23,057 nucleotides of DNA from positions 1-23,057 of the forward strand of contig CABRIF010000026.1 of assembly GCA_902470925.1 (NCBI GenBank), read 5' to 3'. This DNA is from an uncultured Collinsella sp. GTDB lineage: Bacteria; Actinomycetota; Coriobacteriia; Coriobacteriales; Coriobacteriaceae. Every line of letters starts with the position of its first letter. Positions within the stretch are counted from its first letter, which is position 1. Of this stretch, positions 1 to 7,973 are shown in pieces. The notes under the pieces were generated by a model. It did not search any database, had not been told where the DNA came from, and worked only from the letters and a program-made list of their open reading frames with translations. A program made the translations under genes and the position numbers.

Positions 1-618
1 CTCGCGCTGGACGACCCCGCCCGCTTCACCGAGGAGACCCCGTACCGCCCCTCGAGCCCCTACAGCTCCACCAAGGCGGCCTCCGACATGCTCGTGCGCG
101 CCTGGGTGCGCACCTTCGGCCTCAAGGCCACGATCTCCAACTGCTCCAACAACTACGGCCCCTACCAGCACGTGGAGAAGTTCATCCCCAGGCAGGTCAC
201 CAACCTCATCGACGGCGCACGCCCCAGGCTCTACGGCGACGGCCGCAACGTCCGCGACTGGATCCACACCGAGGACCACAGCTCCGCCGTCTGGGCGATC
301 CTCACCCGCGGCCGCATCGGGGAGACCTACCTGGTCGGCGCCGACGGCGAGCGTGACAACCTCACGGTCCTGCGCGAGATCCTCAAGGCCTTCGGCCGCG
401 ACCCCGACGACTTCGATCGCGTCCGCGACCGCCCCGGCCACGACCGCCGCTACGCCATCGACGCGACGAAGCTGCGCCGCGAGCTCGGCTGGGAGCCGGC
501 GCGCACCGACTTCGCCGCCGGCCTGGCCGAGACGATTCGCTGGTACCGGGACAACGAGGCCTGGTGGCGCACGGCCAAGGCCGCGGCCGAGGCCCGCTAC
601 GCCGCCCAGGGGCAGTAG
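1..618 (+). CDS. rmlB: dTDP-glucose 4,6-dehydratase, C-terminal part (5' end outside window)
   Basis: The frame is open from base 1 to a TAG at 616-618, giving about 205 residues of a protein whose start lies upstream. It converts dTDP-glucose to dTDP-4-keto-6-deoxyglucose, the second step of dTDP-L-rhamnose and related deoxysugar synthesis in the cytoplasm. The visible part begins shortly before the short-chain dehydrogenase YxxxK pair (YSSTK, bases 61-75), which holds the catalytic Tyr and Lys. It continues with the family segments SNCSNNYGPYQ, FIPRQVTNL, LYGDGRNVRDWIH and the C-terminal ELGWEP, all typical of RmlB. Length from YxxxK to the end fits the family. The upstream neighbours, probably other rml genes, are not visible. 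Another NDP-sugar dehydratase is the only realistic alternative. Confidence 0.93.
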   Translation, partial: LALDDPARFTEETPYRPSSPYSSTKAASDMLVRAWVRTFGLKATISNCSNNYGPYQHVEKFIPRQVTNLIDGARPRLYGDGRNVRDWIHTEDHSSAVWAILTRGRIGETYLVGADGERDNLTVLREILKAFGRDPDDFDRVRDRPGHDRRYAIDATKLRRELGWEPARTDFAAGLAETIRWYRDNEAWWRTAKAAAEARYAAQGQ

Positions 619-859
619 GCGCGGCGCCGACTATCGGCCCCGCGCGCCCCCGCGGCGCCGACCCGGCAGGTGGCAGCCGGGCATATGGGCAAAGATACAG
701 CGCTCCGCCTCGCCGTGCCGTCTGCCTGTCAGCGGCGACCGTTTACCGAATACCCACCACCTCCATGGGCATCTGAGTGCACAATGCTGGGGACATGGGA
801 CCTTCGCAATCGCTGCAGCGAGGGCCCTCTAGCACTCAGACACCGGGGGTGTAGGGAGC
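619..859. other. intergenic region between rmlB and the GH95 gene
   Basis: No gene is supported here. An 11-base direct repeat (GCGGCGCCGAC at 621-631 and 652-662) lies just after the rmlB stop; because its core is palindromic it could also fold. I see no convincing -35/-10 pair for the fucosidase gene; CACAAT at 779-784 is a weak -10 candidate. Confidence 0.4.
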
Positions 860-3823
860 ATGAGAAAAACGACCGCACTGGTTGCAGCCCTGCTTGCTGT
901 CGCAGGGCTGCTCGCGTGTGCACCGCAGGGCTATGCCCAGGACGCGCCGCCAGGCCGCAGCGCAACCCGGCAAGCCGCCGGCGCATGCGCGCCGGCATCG
1001 AACGGCAATGCCTTGCGCATGTGGTACACGCAGCCGGGTTCACCCGATAGCTGGGAGAACACCGCGCTCGTGATTGGTAACGGGACCACGGGCGCCATCC
1101 TGTTCGGCCAGCCCGAGCGCGAGCAGATCCATTTCAACGACAAGACGCTGTGGAACGGTGGTCCGGCTCCGTCGCGCCCGTCTTACGATGGCGGCAACCG
1201 TGACGTTGCCGTGACCAAAGGCCAGCTCGACGCTCTGCGCACCAAGCTCGACGACCACACGACCTCGATCTTCCCGCTGGGTACCAACACGCCGCAGGAA
1301 GTATGGGGCGATGGCGACGGGATGGGGTCCTACCAGGATTTCGGGGACCTGCTGCTCGACTTCTCGGCGAGCGCTGCGCCCTTGGACCAGGCCGAGGACT
1401 ATGTGCGCGATCTTGACCTCACCACAGGCACGGTCTCGGTCCACTTCAACGCAGGCGGCGTCCATTACGAGCGTCACTACTTCGCGAGCCATCCCGACGG
1501 CGTCGTTGCCATTCGCCTGGAGGCGTCGGAGCCCGGAATGTTGTCGTTCGATCTGACGGCGCGCGCGGCCCAGGGTCTCGCGTGCACGGCGCGCGCCGAG
1601 GGCCGGGCGCTCACGTTGAGCGGAGCGGTTATCGACAACGGGATGCGCTGCGAGATGCAGGCGCGCGTCGTGGCCGATGGCGGTAGCGTGGAGGCCGACC
1701 CCGCCGGTCATCTGCGGGTCCGCAACGCCGACGCCGTCACGATCGTGTACGCAACGGGCACCGATTATCAAAACACCTATCCCGTCTACCGTAGCGGGCA
1801 ATCTGCCGAGGAACTCCATGCCGAGCTCTCCAAGCGCCTGGAGCGGGCTTCGGTGCGCACCTACGATGAGCTGCTGCGTGTTCACGTTGAGGATTATGCC
1901 GCGCTGTTCTCGCGCGTCGACCTCGATCTGGGCGGCACATGCCCGGAGGTGCCCACCGACCAGCTCATGGCGCAGTATCGCGCCGGCACGACCTCGCGTG
2001 CGGCCGAGGAGCTCGTCTACCAGTTCGGCCGCTACCTCACGATCGCGTCCTCGCGCGCAGGCGATGAGCTGCCCAGCAATCTGTGCGGCATCTGGATGAT
2101 GGGCAGCGCCAACCGCTATTGGGGCGCCGACTTCCACTTCAACGTGAACGTGCAGATGAACTACTGGCCCGCCTACCAGACCAACCTTGCCGAGTGCGGC
2201 TCGGTGTTCACCGACTATCTCGAATCGCTGGTGGTGCCCGGTCGCATCACGGCTGAGCGCTCGGCAGGGATGGTGACAACCGATGCGGCGGCGACACTCA
2301 TCGGACAGGGCAGGGGCTTTTTGGTCAACACACAGAACAATCCCTTCGGGTGCACGGCCCCCTTCGGGGGGCAGGAGTACGGCTGGAACGTGACCGGCTC
2401 ATCGTGGGCGCTGCAGAATGCCTATGAAGAGTACCTGTTCACAGGCGATGAGCGCGTGCTGCGCGAGCGCATCTACCCGATGCTGCGCGAGATGGCGGTG
2501 TTCTGGGATGGGTTCCTGTGGTGGAGTTCCTATCAGAATCGCCTGGTGGTGGGCCCGTCGTTCTCAGCCGAGCAGGGTCCCATCGTGAACGGCTCTACCT
2601 ACGATCAGTCGCTCGTATGGGAGCTGTACTCCATGGCGATCGATGCTTCCGAGCGCCTGGGCGTCGATGCCGACCTGCGCGCGGGCTGGGTTGAGCGCCG
2701 GGACGCCCTCGACCCGATCATCATCGGCCCCGAAGGCCAGGTGAAGGAATGGTTCGAGGAGACTACGACCGGCCGCGCGCAGGCCGGCAGCCTGGCCGAA
2801 GCAGCGATTCCGAACTTCGGCGCGGGAGGCGCGGCGAACCAAGGCGCCTTGCACCGGCACACCTCGCAGCTCATCGGCCTGTATCCGGGGACGCTTATCA
2901 ACAAGGACAACGCCGCCTGGATGGAGGCGGCAAAGACCACGCTAAAGCTTCGCGGCATGGGCGGCACAGGCTGGTCGAAGGCGCACAAGATCAACATGTG
3001 GGCGCGCACCGGCGATGCGGAGGTCACCTACGGCCTGATCCGCGCGATGATCGCTGGCAACACGAACGGCATCCTGGACAACCTGCTGGACTCCCATCCG
3101 CCGTTTCAGATCGACGGGAACTTTGGCCTGACGGCGGGCATGAACGAATGTCTGCTCCAAAGCCAGCTGGGCTATACACAGTTTCTGCCTGCCCTGCCCC
3201 AGGCGTGGGCCACCGGCGAGGTGAGTGGCATCGTGGCGCGCGGCAATTTCGTAGTCGACATGGCCTGGAGCGATGGCGTGGCCAGGCGGTTCGCGATCAC
3301 TTCGCGCGCCGGTGGCACCTTCGCCGGCGAATATGCGGGCATCGGCGACGTTGCCGTGACAGCCGAAGACGGCACGTCGGTCGATGTGACGCGCGCATCG
3401 ACCGATCGTATCTCGTTTGATACCGTGGCGGGGGAGCGCTACGTCATCGATTTCTCCGTGCCGGCACCGGAGCCGGAGCCCGGCCCGACGCCTGATCCGG
3501 AACCTGCGCCAACGCCCGACCCGCAGCCAGACCCTGACCCCTCGCCGAATCCGAATCCCCAGCCTGACCCGGACCCGGCCCCGCAGCCGACACCGAGCCC
3601 CGACCCGTCGCCTGCTCCTCCGGTGGATACGCCGCCAGATCATGGTCAGGTCTCGTCGCATCCGGGCGCTGCTTCCGCAGCGGGTGCCTTCGTGCCTGCA
3701 GATGGCGAAACGCTTGCAGAAACGGGCGATGCCTCCATGCTCGTGCCGATCCTATCCGGCACCGGGGCCCTCGCGCTCGCTGCTGCGGCGGTCGACGTGA
3801 ACCGCAGACGCCACGACCGATAG
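860..3823 (+). CDS. secreted, cell-wall-anchored GH95 family glycoside hydrolase (alpha-L-fucosidase type)
   Basis: A 987-residue protein. Residues 1-26 are a signal peptide (charged MRKTT, hydrophobic core, GYA-Q cleavage site); an LLAC at 17-20 also resembles a lipobox. The catalytic body (about 50-865) carries the GH95 signatures: N428-V-N430 before QMNYWPAYQ, E571 in SAEQGPI, and D752 in FQIDGNFG. These align with the two Asn, the acid Glu and the Asp of characterised 1,2-alpha-L-fucosidases, so the likely role is releasing fucose from mucin or milk-type glycans outside the cell. Residues 868-925 are a Pro/Asp/Glu linker. L952-AETG-956, a hydrophobic stretch and an RRRHDR tail form a sortase signal. 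A purine-rich AGGGAG lies only one base before the ATG, unusually close. GH95 also contains L-galactosidases, so exact substrate is unproven. Confidence 0.9.
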   Translation: MRKTTALVAALLAVAGLLACAPQGYAQDAPPGRSATRQAAGACAPASNGNALRMWYTQPGSPDSWENTALVIGNGTTGAILFGQPEREQIHFNDKTLWNGGPAPSRPSYDGGNRDVAVTKGQLDALRTKLDDHTTSIFPLGTNTPQEVWGDGDGMGSYQDFGDLLLDFSASAAPLDQAEDYVRDLDLTTGTVSVHFNAGGVHYERHYFASHPDGVVAIRLEASEPGMLSFDLTARAAQGLACTARAEGRALTLSGAVIDNGMRCEMQARVVADGGSVEADPAGHLRVRNADAVTIVYATGTDYQNTYPVYRSGQSAEELHAELSKRLERASVRTYDELLRVHVEDYAALFSRVDLDLGGTCPEVPTDQLMAQYRAGTTSRAAEELVYQFGRYLTIASSRAGDELPSNLCGIWMMGSANRYWGADFHFNVNVQMNYWPAYQTNLAECGSVFTDYLESLVVPGRITAERSAGMVTTDAAATLIGQGRGFLVNTQNNPFGCTAPFGGQEYGWNVTGSSWALQNAYEEYLFTGDERVLRERIYPMLREMAVFWDGFLWWSSYQNRLVVGPSFSAEQGPIVNGSTYDQSLVWELYSMAIDASERLGVDADLRAGWVERRDALDPIIIGPEGQVKEWFEETTTGRAQAGSLAEAAIPNFGAGGAANQGALHRHTSQLIGLYPGTLINKDNAAWMEAAKTTLKLRGMGGTGWSKAHKINMWARTGDAEVTYGLIRAMIAGNTNGILDNLLDSHPPFQIDGNFGLTAGMNECLLQSQLGYTQFLPALPQAWATGEVSGIVARGNFVVDMAWSDGVARRFAITSRAGGTFAGEYAGIGDVAVTAEDGTSVDVTRASTDRISFDTVAGERYVIDFSVPAPEPEPGPTPDPEPAPTPDPQPDPDPSPNPNPQPDPDPAPQPTPSPDPSPAPPVDTPPDHGQVSSHPGAASAAGAFVPADGETLAETGDASMLVPILSGTGALALAAAAVDVNRRRHDR

Positions 3824-3839
3824 GTTGCTTGTTGACCAC

Positions 3840-3883
3840 GGCCTTCCGGGGCTTGTCTGTCCCGGCGCCTCTCCCGGAAGGCC
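3840..3883 (+). terminator. probable terminator after the GH95 gene
   Basis: A perfect 11-bp inverted repeat (3840-3850 with 3873-3883) begins 16 bases after the GH95 stop, with a 22-base loop. A short T-rich run (GTTTTATT) comes only about 17 bases after the stem, so this is not an ideal intrinsic terminator. Confidence 0.5.
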
Positions 3884-4055
3884 CTTGGCCCGTCCGCATC
3901 GTTTTATTGCGGCATGATTCGGGTGCCGTCTTGTTCGCTCCGGCGTCCGTAGCGCCAAGGCGGGGAGACGGCTTCGCCCGCGCCGTGCGCGGCGGCTCCC
4001 CTCACGCGATATCCAATATTTTCGCCTGTCCCTATACGCGCCCCCCGTGGGCGTG
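3884..4055. other. non-coding stretch before the pyr promoter
   Basis: No supported gene. It includes a small CCGCA/TGCGG hairpin around 3893-3911 and a larger fold bounded by GGGGAG (3962-3967) and CTCCCC (3995-4000) with ACGGC/GCCGT inside. No function can be assigned. Confidence 0.35.
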
Positions 4056-4061
4056 TACAAT
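4056..4061 (+). promoter_or_regulatory. candidate -10 box of the pyr operon promoter
   Basis: TACAAT is a good -10 hexamer placed directly upstream of the structured leader. The bases 17 further upstream (TATACG) are not a recognisable -35, so only the -10 is claimed. Transcription would start near 4068. Confidence 0.5.
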
Positions 4062-4090
4062 GAAGCCGACCTTTAAGCGCGTACGAGATA

Positions 4091-4171
4091 CCCGCAAGGA
4101 TACATAGCCCGCCCATCGCGGGTCCTCGTGGGAATGCTCGCACCGCGCTAAGCGGTCGGGCATTGTTTTTT
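4091..4171 (+). promoter_or_regulatory. pyr leader attenuator: hairpin, competing antiterminator and intrinsic terminator
   Basis: First element (4091-4132): an outer stem of CCCGC with GTGGG (one wobble), a mismatch, AGGA with TCCT, a one-sided seven-base bulge, then CCCGC/GCGGG closing a five-base loop. Second element (4133-4171): AATGCTCG pairs with CGGGCATT, ACCGC with GCGGT, followed by GTTTTTT, an intrinsic terminator over 100 bases before pyrR. CGCGG at 4117-4121 can instead pair with CCGCG at 4143-4147, and GCCCG at 4107-4111 with CGGGC at 4157-4161, so the two elements compete. This is the layout of PyrR-controlled attenuation, where the upstream hairpin is the anti-antiterminator. 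The loop does not match the known PyrR-binding consensus, so the ligand is inferred. Confidence 0.6.
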
Positions 4172-4204
4172 GTCGAAATCGGGACTCGTTCCCGCAGGAC
4201 AAAA

Positions 4205-4254
4205 GCTGGCGGCGTCCCGTCGCCAGCCACAGATGCCCCGGTGCAAGCCGGGGC
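4205..4254 (+). promoter_or_regulatory. two hairpins in the pyrR 5' UTR
   Basis: GCTGGCG (4205-4211) pairs with CGCCAGC (4221-4227), and GCCCCGG (4235-4241) pairs with CCGGGGC (4248-4254) around a six-base loop. The second ends about a dozen bases before the pyrR ribosome binding site AGGAG (4267-4271). There is no T tract, so these are not terminators. A role in translation control is possible but unproven. Confidence 0.4.
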
Positions 4255-4275
4255 GGGAGAGTTGGAAGGAGTTTG

Positions 4276-4860
4276 ATGGGCATGGCTTCACCGAAGGCGG
4301 TCATCATGGACGAGACCGCGATCAACCGCGCGCTTACGCGTATCGCGCACGAGATCGTCGAGAAGAACGAGGGCATCGAGAACCTCGCGCTTGTCGGTAT
4401 CGTGACGCGCGGCGACCTGCTCGCCAAGAAGCTCGTGGACGAGATCGAGCGGATCGAGGGGGTGCGCGTTCCGCTGGGCAGCCTGGACATCAGCTTCTAC
4501 CGCGATGACTACCTCACCCAGATCGCACCGGCCATCCACGCCACGAACATCACGTTCAACGTCGACGGCAAGCGCATCGTGCTCGTGGACGACATCCTCT
4601 ACACCGGGCGCACCATCCGCGCCGCGCTGGACGCCATCATGGACCTCGGTCGCCCCAGCCGCGTCGAGCTTGCCGTGCTGGTGGACCGCGGTCATCGCGA
4701 GCTTCCCATCTGCCCCGATTTCGTGGGCAAAAACGTCCCCTCCTCGCGCGAGGAGAACGTCCGTCTGTACCTGGAGGAGGTCGACGGCCGCACCTCCGTT
4801 GACATCACGTCCGTCGAGCAGGGCTCCCGCGTGGGCTCCGCGCCGTTGGGAGGCGAGTAG
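4276..4860 (+). CDS. pyrR: bifunctional pyrimidine operon regulator / uracil phosphoribosyltransferase PyrR
   Basis: About 194 residues, slightly longer than the usual 180 or so. PyrR binds pyr mRNA in response to UMP/PRPP and in many species also has uracil phosphoribosyltransferase activity. The PRPP loop is clear in the segment IVLVDDILYTGRT, and the body (LVGIVTRGDLLAKKL, LDISFYRDD, VDRGHRELPICPDFVGKNVP) is standard PyrR. The ATG at 4276 is chosen because it lies four bases after AGGAG; the ATG at 4282 has ten-base spacing and is a fair alternative. The upstream TTG is too close. It heads the pyr operon behind a structured leader with a terminator, which supports feedback control of its own operon. 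pyrB starts four bases after its stop. Confidence 0.93.
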   Translation: MGMASPKAVIMDETAINRALTRIAHEIVEKNEGIENLALVGIVTRGDLLAKKLVDEIERIEGVRVPLGSLDISFYRDDYLTQIAPAIHATNITFNVDGKRIVLVDDILYTGRTIRAALDAIMDLGRPSRVELAVLVDRGHRELPICPDFVGKNVPSSREENVRLYLEEVDGRTSVDITSVEQGSRVGSAPLGGE

Positions 4861-4864
4861 ACCC

Positions 4865-5809
4865 GTGTTCAACAACCATAAGCACCTGATCGACATCTCG
4901 GAGTACTCCGATGCCGAGCTCATGACGATCCTCAAGACCGCCAAGGCTTTCTCTGAGGTCAACGAGCGCGCCATCAAGAAGGTCCCCACGCTCAAGGGCA
5001 AGACCATCGTCAACATGTTCAACGAGCCCTCCACGCGCACCCGCAGCTCTTTCGAGCTGGCCGAGAAGCGCCTGAGCGCCGATACGCTGAACTTCGGCGG
5101 CTCCTCCACCTCCACGGTGAAGGGCGAGAGCCTCATCGACACCGTCATGACGCTCGATGCCTACAAGATCGACTGCATCGTCGTGCGCGACAAGCACGCC
5201 GGCGCGCCGCATATCGTGTCCCAGGCGAGCCCCGCGGTCGTTATCGACGCCGGCGACGGCAAGCACGGCCACCCCACCCAGGCCCTGCTCGACCTGTACT
5301 CCATCTGGGAGCGCAAGGGCAGCTTCGAGGGCCTGAAGGTCGGCGTCGTGGGCGATATCGGCCACTCCCGCGTGTGCGGATCGCTGATTCCGGCGCTCAA
5401 GATCATGGGCGCCGAGGTCACCGTTGTGGCCCCCGGCACCCTCATGCCGCCCGCGCCCGAGGTGCTGGGCGCCGACCACGTCTCCTTCTGCCTGGACGAC
5501 GTCCTGCCCGATCTCGACGTGGTCTACATGCTGCGCATCCAGCGCGAGCGCCTCGAGGGCGCGCCGTTCCCGAGCCTGCGCGAGTACCACAAGCTGTTCG
5601 GCCTCACCAAGAAGCGCGAGGCGCTCATGCGCCCCGACGCGATCGTGTGCCACCCCGGCCCGATCAACCGCGGTGTCGAATTCGATTCCTACATGCCCGA
5701 CCATCCGGAGCGCTCGGTCATCCTCGACCAGGTCTACGCCGGTATCTGCGTGCGCATGGCTGCCCTGTATCTGCTGCTTGGAGGTGCCGATAATGGCCTT
5801 GCTTCTTAA
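4865..5809 (+). CDS. pyrB: aspartate carbamoyltransferase catalytic subunit
   Basis: A 314-residue protein, normal length for the family. It joins carbamoyl phosphate and aspartate to give carbamoyl aspartate, the committed step of pyrimidine synthesis. The carbamoyl-phosphate loop STRTR (residues 56-60), HPTQ (136-139) and the C-terminal CHPGPINRGVE are all present. The start is a GTG at 4865, four bases after the pyrR stop; the protein begins MFNNHKHLIDI, as expected for ATCase. The GGAGG at 4849-4853 inside the end of pyrR is a plausible ribosome binding site although spacing is long (11). Longer upstream reading of this frame would only run through pyrR. No pyrI regulatory-chain gene is nearby, so the enzyme is probably not allosterically controlled as in enteric bacteria. 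Its 3' end overlaps pyrC by 17 bases. Confidence 0.95.
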   Translation: MFNNHKHLIDISEYSDAELMTILKTAKAFSEVNERAIKKVPTLKGKTIVNMFNEPSTRTRSSFELAEKRLSADTLNFGGSSTSTVKGESLIDTVMTLDAYKIDCIVVRDKHAGAPHIVSQASPAVVIDAGDGKHGHPTQALLDLYSIWERKGSFEGLKVGVVGDIGHSRVCGSLIPALKIMGAEVTVVAPGTLMPPAPEVLGADHVSFCLDDVLPDLDVVYMLRIQRERLEGAPFPSLREYHKLFGLTKKREALMRPDAIVCHPGPINRGVEFDSYMPDHPERSVILDQVYAGICVRMAALYLLLGGADNGLAS

Positions 5810-7082
5810 AAACGCCCACGTTGTCGATCCGGCTGCGGAGCTCGACGGCGTCATGGATGTCCTGGTCGAGGGCGACAAGATCGCCCAGGTGGGCGAAGGT
5901 CTTTCCGCCGAGGGCGCCGAGGTTGTCGACCTTGCCGGCAAGTACCTCGTGCCGGGTCTCGTGGACATGCACGTGCACCTGCGCGAGCCGGGCTTCGAGA
6001 CCAAGGGCGACATCGAGTCCGAGACGGCCGCGGCTGCGCGCGGCGGCTTCACCGGCGTGTGTTCCATGCCCAACACCGACCCGGTGACCGACAACGGCGT
6101 GGTCGTCGAGTACGTGAAAAGCGTTGCCGCCGAGCGCGGCCACTGCCGCGTGTACCCGTCCGGCGCTATGACCCGCGGCCTCAAGGGCGAGATCATCGCC
6201 GAGATGGGCGACATGGTCGAGCACGGCTGCGTGGCCTTCACCGATGACGGCCGCGGCATCCAGGGCGCGGGCATGCTCCGTCGCGCCATGGACTACGGCA
6301 AGATGTTCGGCAAGGTCTTCATGAGCCACTGCCAGGACGAGGACCTGGTGGGCGACGGCCAGATCAACGAGGGCGTCGTGTCCACCCGCCTGGGCCTGCT
6401 CGGCTGGCCGGCGGCCGGCGAGGAGCTCCAGATCGCCCGCGACATCCAGATCGCCGAGCTCACCGGTGCCAAGCTGCACATCCAGCACATCTCCACCGCG
6501 CGCGGCCTTGCGATGGTGCGCGCCGCCAAGGATCGCGGCCTGCCCGTGACCTGCGAGGCCACCCCGCACCACCTGTTCCTTACCGAGGAGGCCATCGACG
6601 GCACCTACAACACCTGCCTGAAGGTGAACCCGCCGCTGCGCACGGCCGCCGATGCCCAGGCCCTCATCGCGGGCGTGGCCGACGGCACCGTCGACGCCAT
6701 CGTGACCGACCACGCCCCGCACGCCGACTGGGAGAAGTCCCGTGAGTTCGAGTTGGCCCCCTTCGGCATGACCGGCCTGGAGACCTCGCTTGCGCTCGTC
6801 ATCACCAACCTGGTCAAGACCGGCACGATCAGCTTCGCCCGCATGGTCGAGCTCATGGCCATCGAGCCCCGCAAGATCCTCGGCCTGGAGCCGGTTTCCA
6901 TCGCGGCCGGCAGCACCGCCGACATCACGGTGTTCGACGCCGACGCGACCTGGACCGTCACCGAGGACGGCTTCGTGTCCCAGGCCAAGAACTCGGGCTT
7001 CATCGGCGCCGAGCTCTGCGGCCGCGCCACCGACGTGTTCGTGGGCGGCGTGCGCACGCTCGCCTGCGGTGAGGTCTGCTAA
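5793..7082 (+). CDS. pyrC: dihydroorotase (class I)
   Basis: A 429-residue zinc enzyme of the amidohydrolase superfamily that cyclises carbamoyl aspartate to dihydroorotate. The metal-binding HVH is at residues 60-62, in the segment VDMHVHLREPGFETKGD. HCQDED, IQHIS and DHAPH (306-310) supply the other metal and active-site positions. Length and the REPG motif mark the class I (long) type. The ATG at 5793 lies eight bases after GGAGG (5780-5784) and starts within the end of pyrB (17-base overlap), which suggests translational coupling. All key residues are intact, so it should be an active enzyme, not an inactive partner of ATCase. It is followed after a 96-base gap by pyrK. Confidence 0.95.
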   Translation: MALLLKNAHVVDPAAELDGVMDVLVEGDKIAQVGEGLSAEGAEVVDLAGKYLVPGLVDMHVHLREPGFETKGDIESETAAAARGGFTGVCSMPNTDPVTDNGVVVEYVKSVAAERGHCRVYPSGAMTRGLKGEIIAEMGDMVEHGCVAFTDDGRGIQGAGMLRRAMDYGKMFGKVFMSHCQDEDLVGDGQINEGVVSTRLGLLGWPAAGEELQIARDIQIAELTGAKLHIQHISTARGLAMVRAAKDRGLPVTCEATPHHLFLTEEAIDGTYNTCLKVNPPLRTAADAQALIAGVADGTVDAIVTDHAPHADWEKSREFELAPFGMTGLETSLALVITNLVKTGTISFARMVELMAIEPRKILGLEPVSIAAGSTADITVFDADATWTVTEDGFVSQAKNSGFIGAELCGRATDVFVGGVRTLACGEVC

Positions 7083-7178
7083 CATCGCTTCGGAAGGCTG
7101 CGCCGTCTCGCCGCATCGCCGGCGGCGGCGCAGCGTCATGTGTCCATCCATGCCCCGTGCATGGGGAGGGGAGCTTCC

Positions 7179-7973
7179 ATGCCCAATCCTTCACCGGCGC
7201 GTATGCATGACTTCGAGGTCGTATCGAACGAGAAGATCGCCGACGGCGTCTTCTCGCTCGTCATTTCGGCCCCTCGTCTTGCAGCTGCGCTCAAACCCGG
7301 GCAGTTCGTCAACGTGCGCGTGCCCGGCAACGCCTTCGAGCTGCTGCGCATTCCGCTGAGCTATGCGAGCGCCGACGCGCAGGCCGGCACCGTCGAGATC
7401 TGGTATGCCGTGGTGGGCAACGCCACGCGCCGGATGTCTGCCTGGACGCCGGGCGTCACCGGCGATCTGCTGGGTCCGGGCGGGCGCGGCTGGTCGGTGC
7501 CGGCGGACGCGCGCCGCGTGCTCGTGGTGGGCGGCGGCATCGGCGTGCCGCCGGTGCTGTGCCTGGCGCGCCAGCTTGCCGCCGCCGGCGTGGAGGTGGA
7601 CGCCTGCGTGGGCGCGGCGTGCGCCGAAAAGCTCGTGGGCGTGGCAGAGTTCGAGGCGCTCGGGTGCGGCCGCGTGTGCGTGGCCACCGACGACGGCTCG
7701 GTCGGCACCTGCGGCTTTTGCACCGAGCCGGCATCGGAGCTGCTGGCATCCGGCGGCTACGACTACGTGGCCACCTGCGGCCCCGGCCCCATGATGAAGC
7801 GCGTCGCCGAGGCGGCCGGGCGCGCCGGCGTGTTCTGCGAAGCCTCGCTCGAGCGCATGATGAGCTGCGGCTTCGGCGCCTGCAGCACCTGCAATGTGGA
7901 AACGGTCGACGGCATGCAGGGCGCCTGCATGTGCGGCCCGGTGTTCGATGCGTCCAAGGTGGTGGTCTGGTGA
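7179..7973 (+). CDS. pyrK: dihydroorotate dehydrogenase B (NAD+), electron transfer subunit
   Basis: A 264-residue iron-sulfur flavoprotein that passes electrons from the PyrD FMN to NAD+. The N-terminal half is a flavin-binding barrel containing RIPLSYA; GGGIGVPPV follows as the nucleotide-binding loop; the C-terminal cysteines C230-x4-C235-x2-C238-x11-C250 form the [2Fe-2S] site typical of PyrK. The ATG at 7179 follows a strong GGAGGGGAG by five bases. In-frame GTG at 7140 and ATG at 7161 are rejected because neither has a comparable ribosome binding site. The stop overlaps the pyrD GTG by four bases (GTGA), fitting a stoichiometric PyrD-PyrK heterotetramer. Confidence 0.93.
   Translation: MPNPSPARMHDFEVVSNEKIADGVFSLVISAPRLAAALKPGQFVNVRVPGNAFELLRIPLSYASADAQAGTVEIWYAVVGNATRRMSAWTPGVTGDLLGPGGRGWSVPADARRVLVVGGGIGVPPVLCLARQLAAAGVEVDACVGAACAEKLVGVAEFEALGCGRVCVATDDGSVGTCGFCTEPASELLASGGYDYVATCGPGPMMKRVAEAAGRAGVFCEASLERMMSCGFGACSTCNVETVDGMQGACMCGPVFDASKVVVW

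Noticed and set aside
4060..4107. 15-codon leader peptide (ATG to TAG) upstream of the pyr attenuator
   Set aside because: Its ATG overlaps the candidate -10 box TACAAT, so it would not be on the transcript, and it has no ribosome binding site or run of regulatory codons.
4805..6289. 494-residue minus-strand frame opposite pyrB/pyrC
   Set aside because: Shadow of two clear enzymes with intact motifs on the plus strand.
5718..7151. 477-residue open frame on the minus strand opposite pyrC
   Set aside because: Antisense shadow with biased Gly/His/Ala composition and no recognisable domain or ribosome binding site.
7140..7178. GTG start at 7140 or ATG at 7161 for pyrK
   Set aside because: The ATG at 7179 alone has a strong ribosome binding site at proper spacing and gives the normal length.
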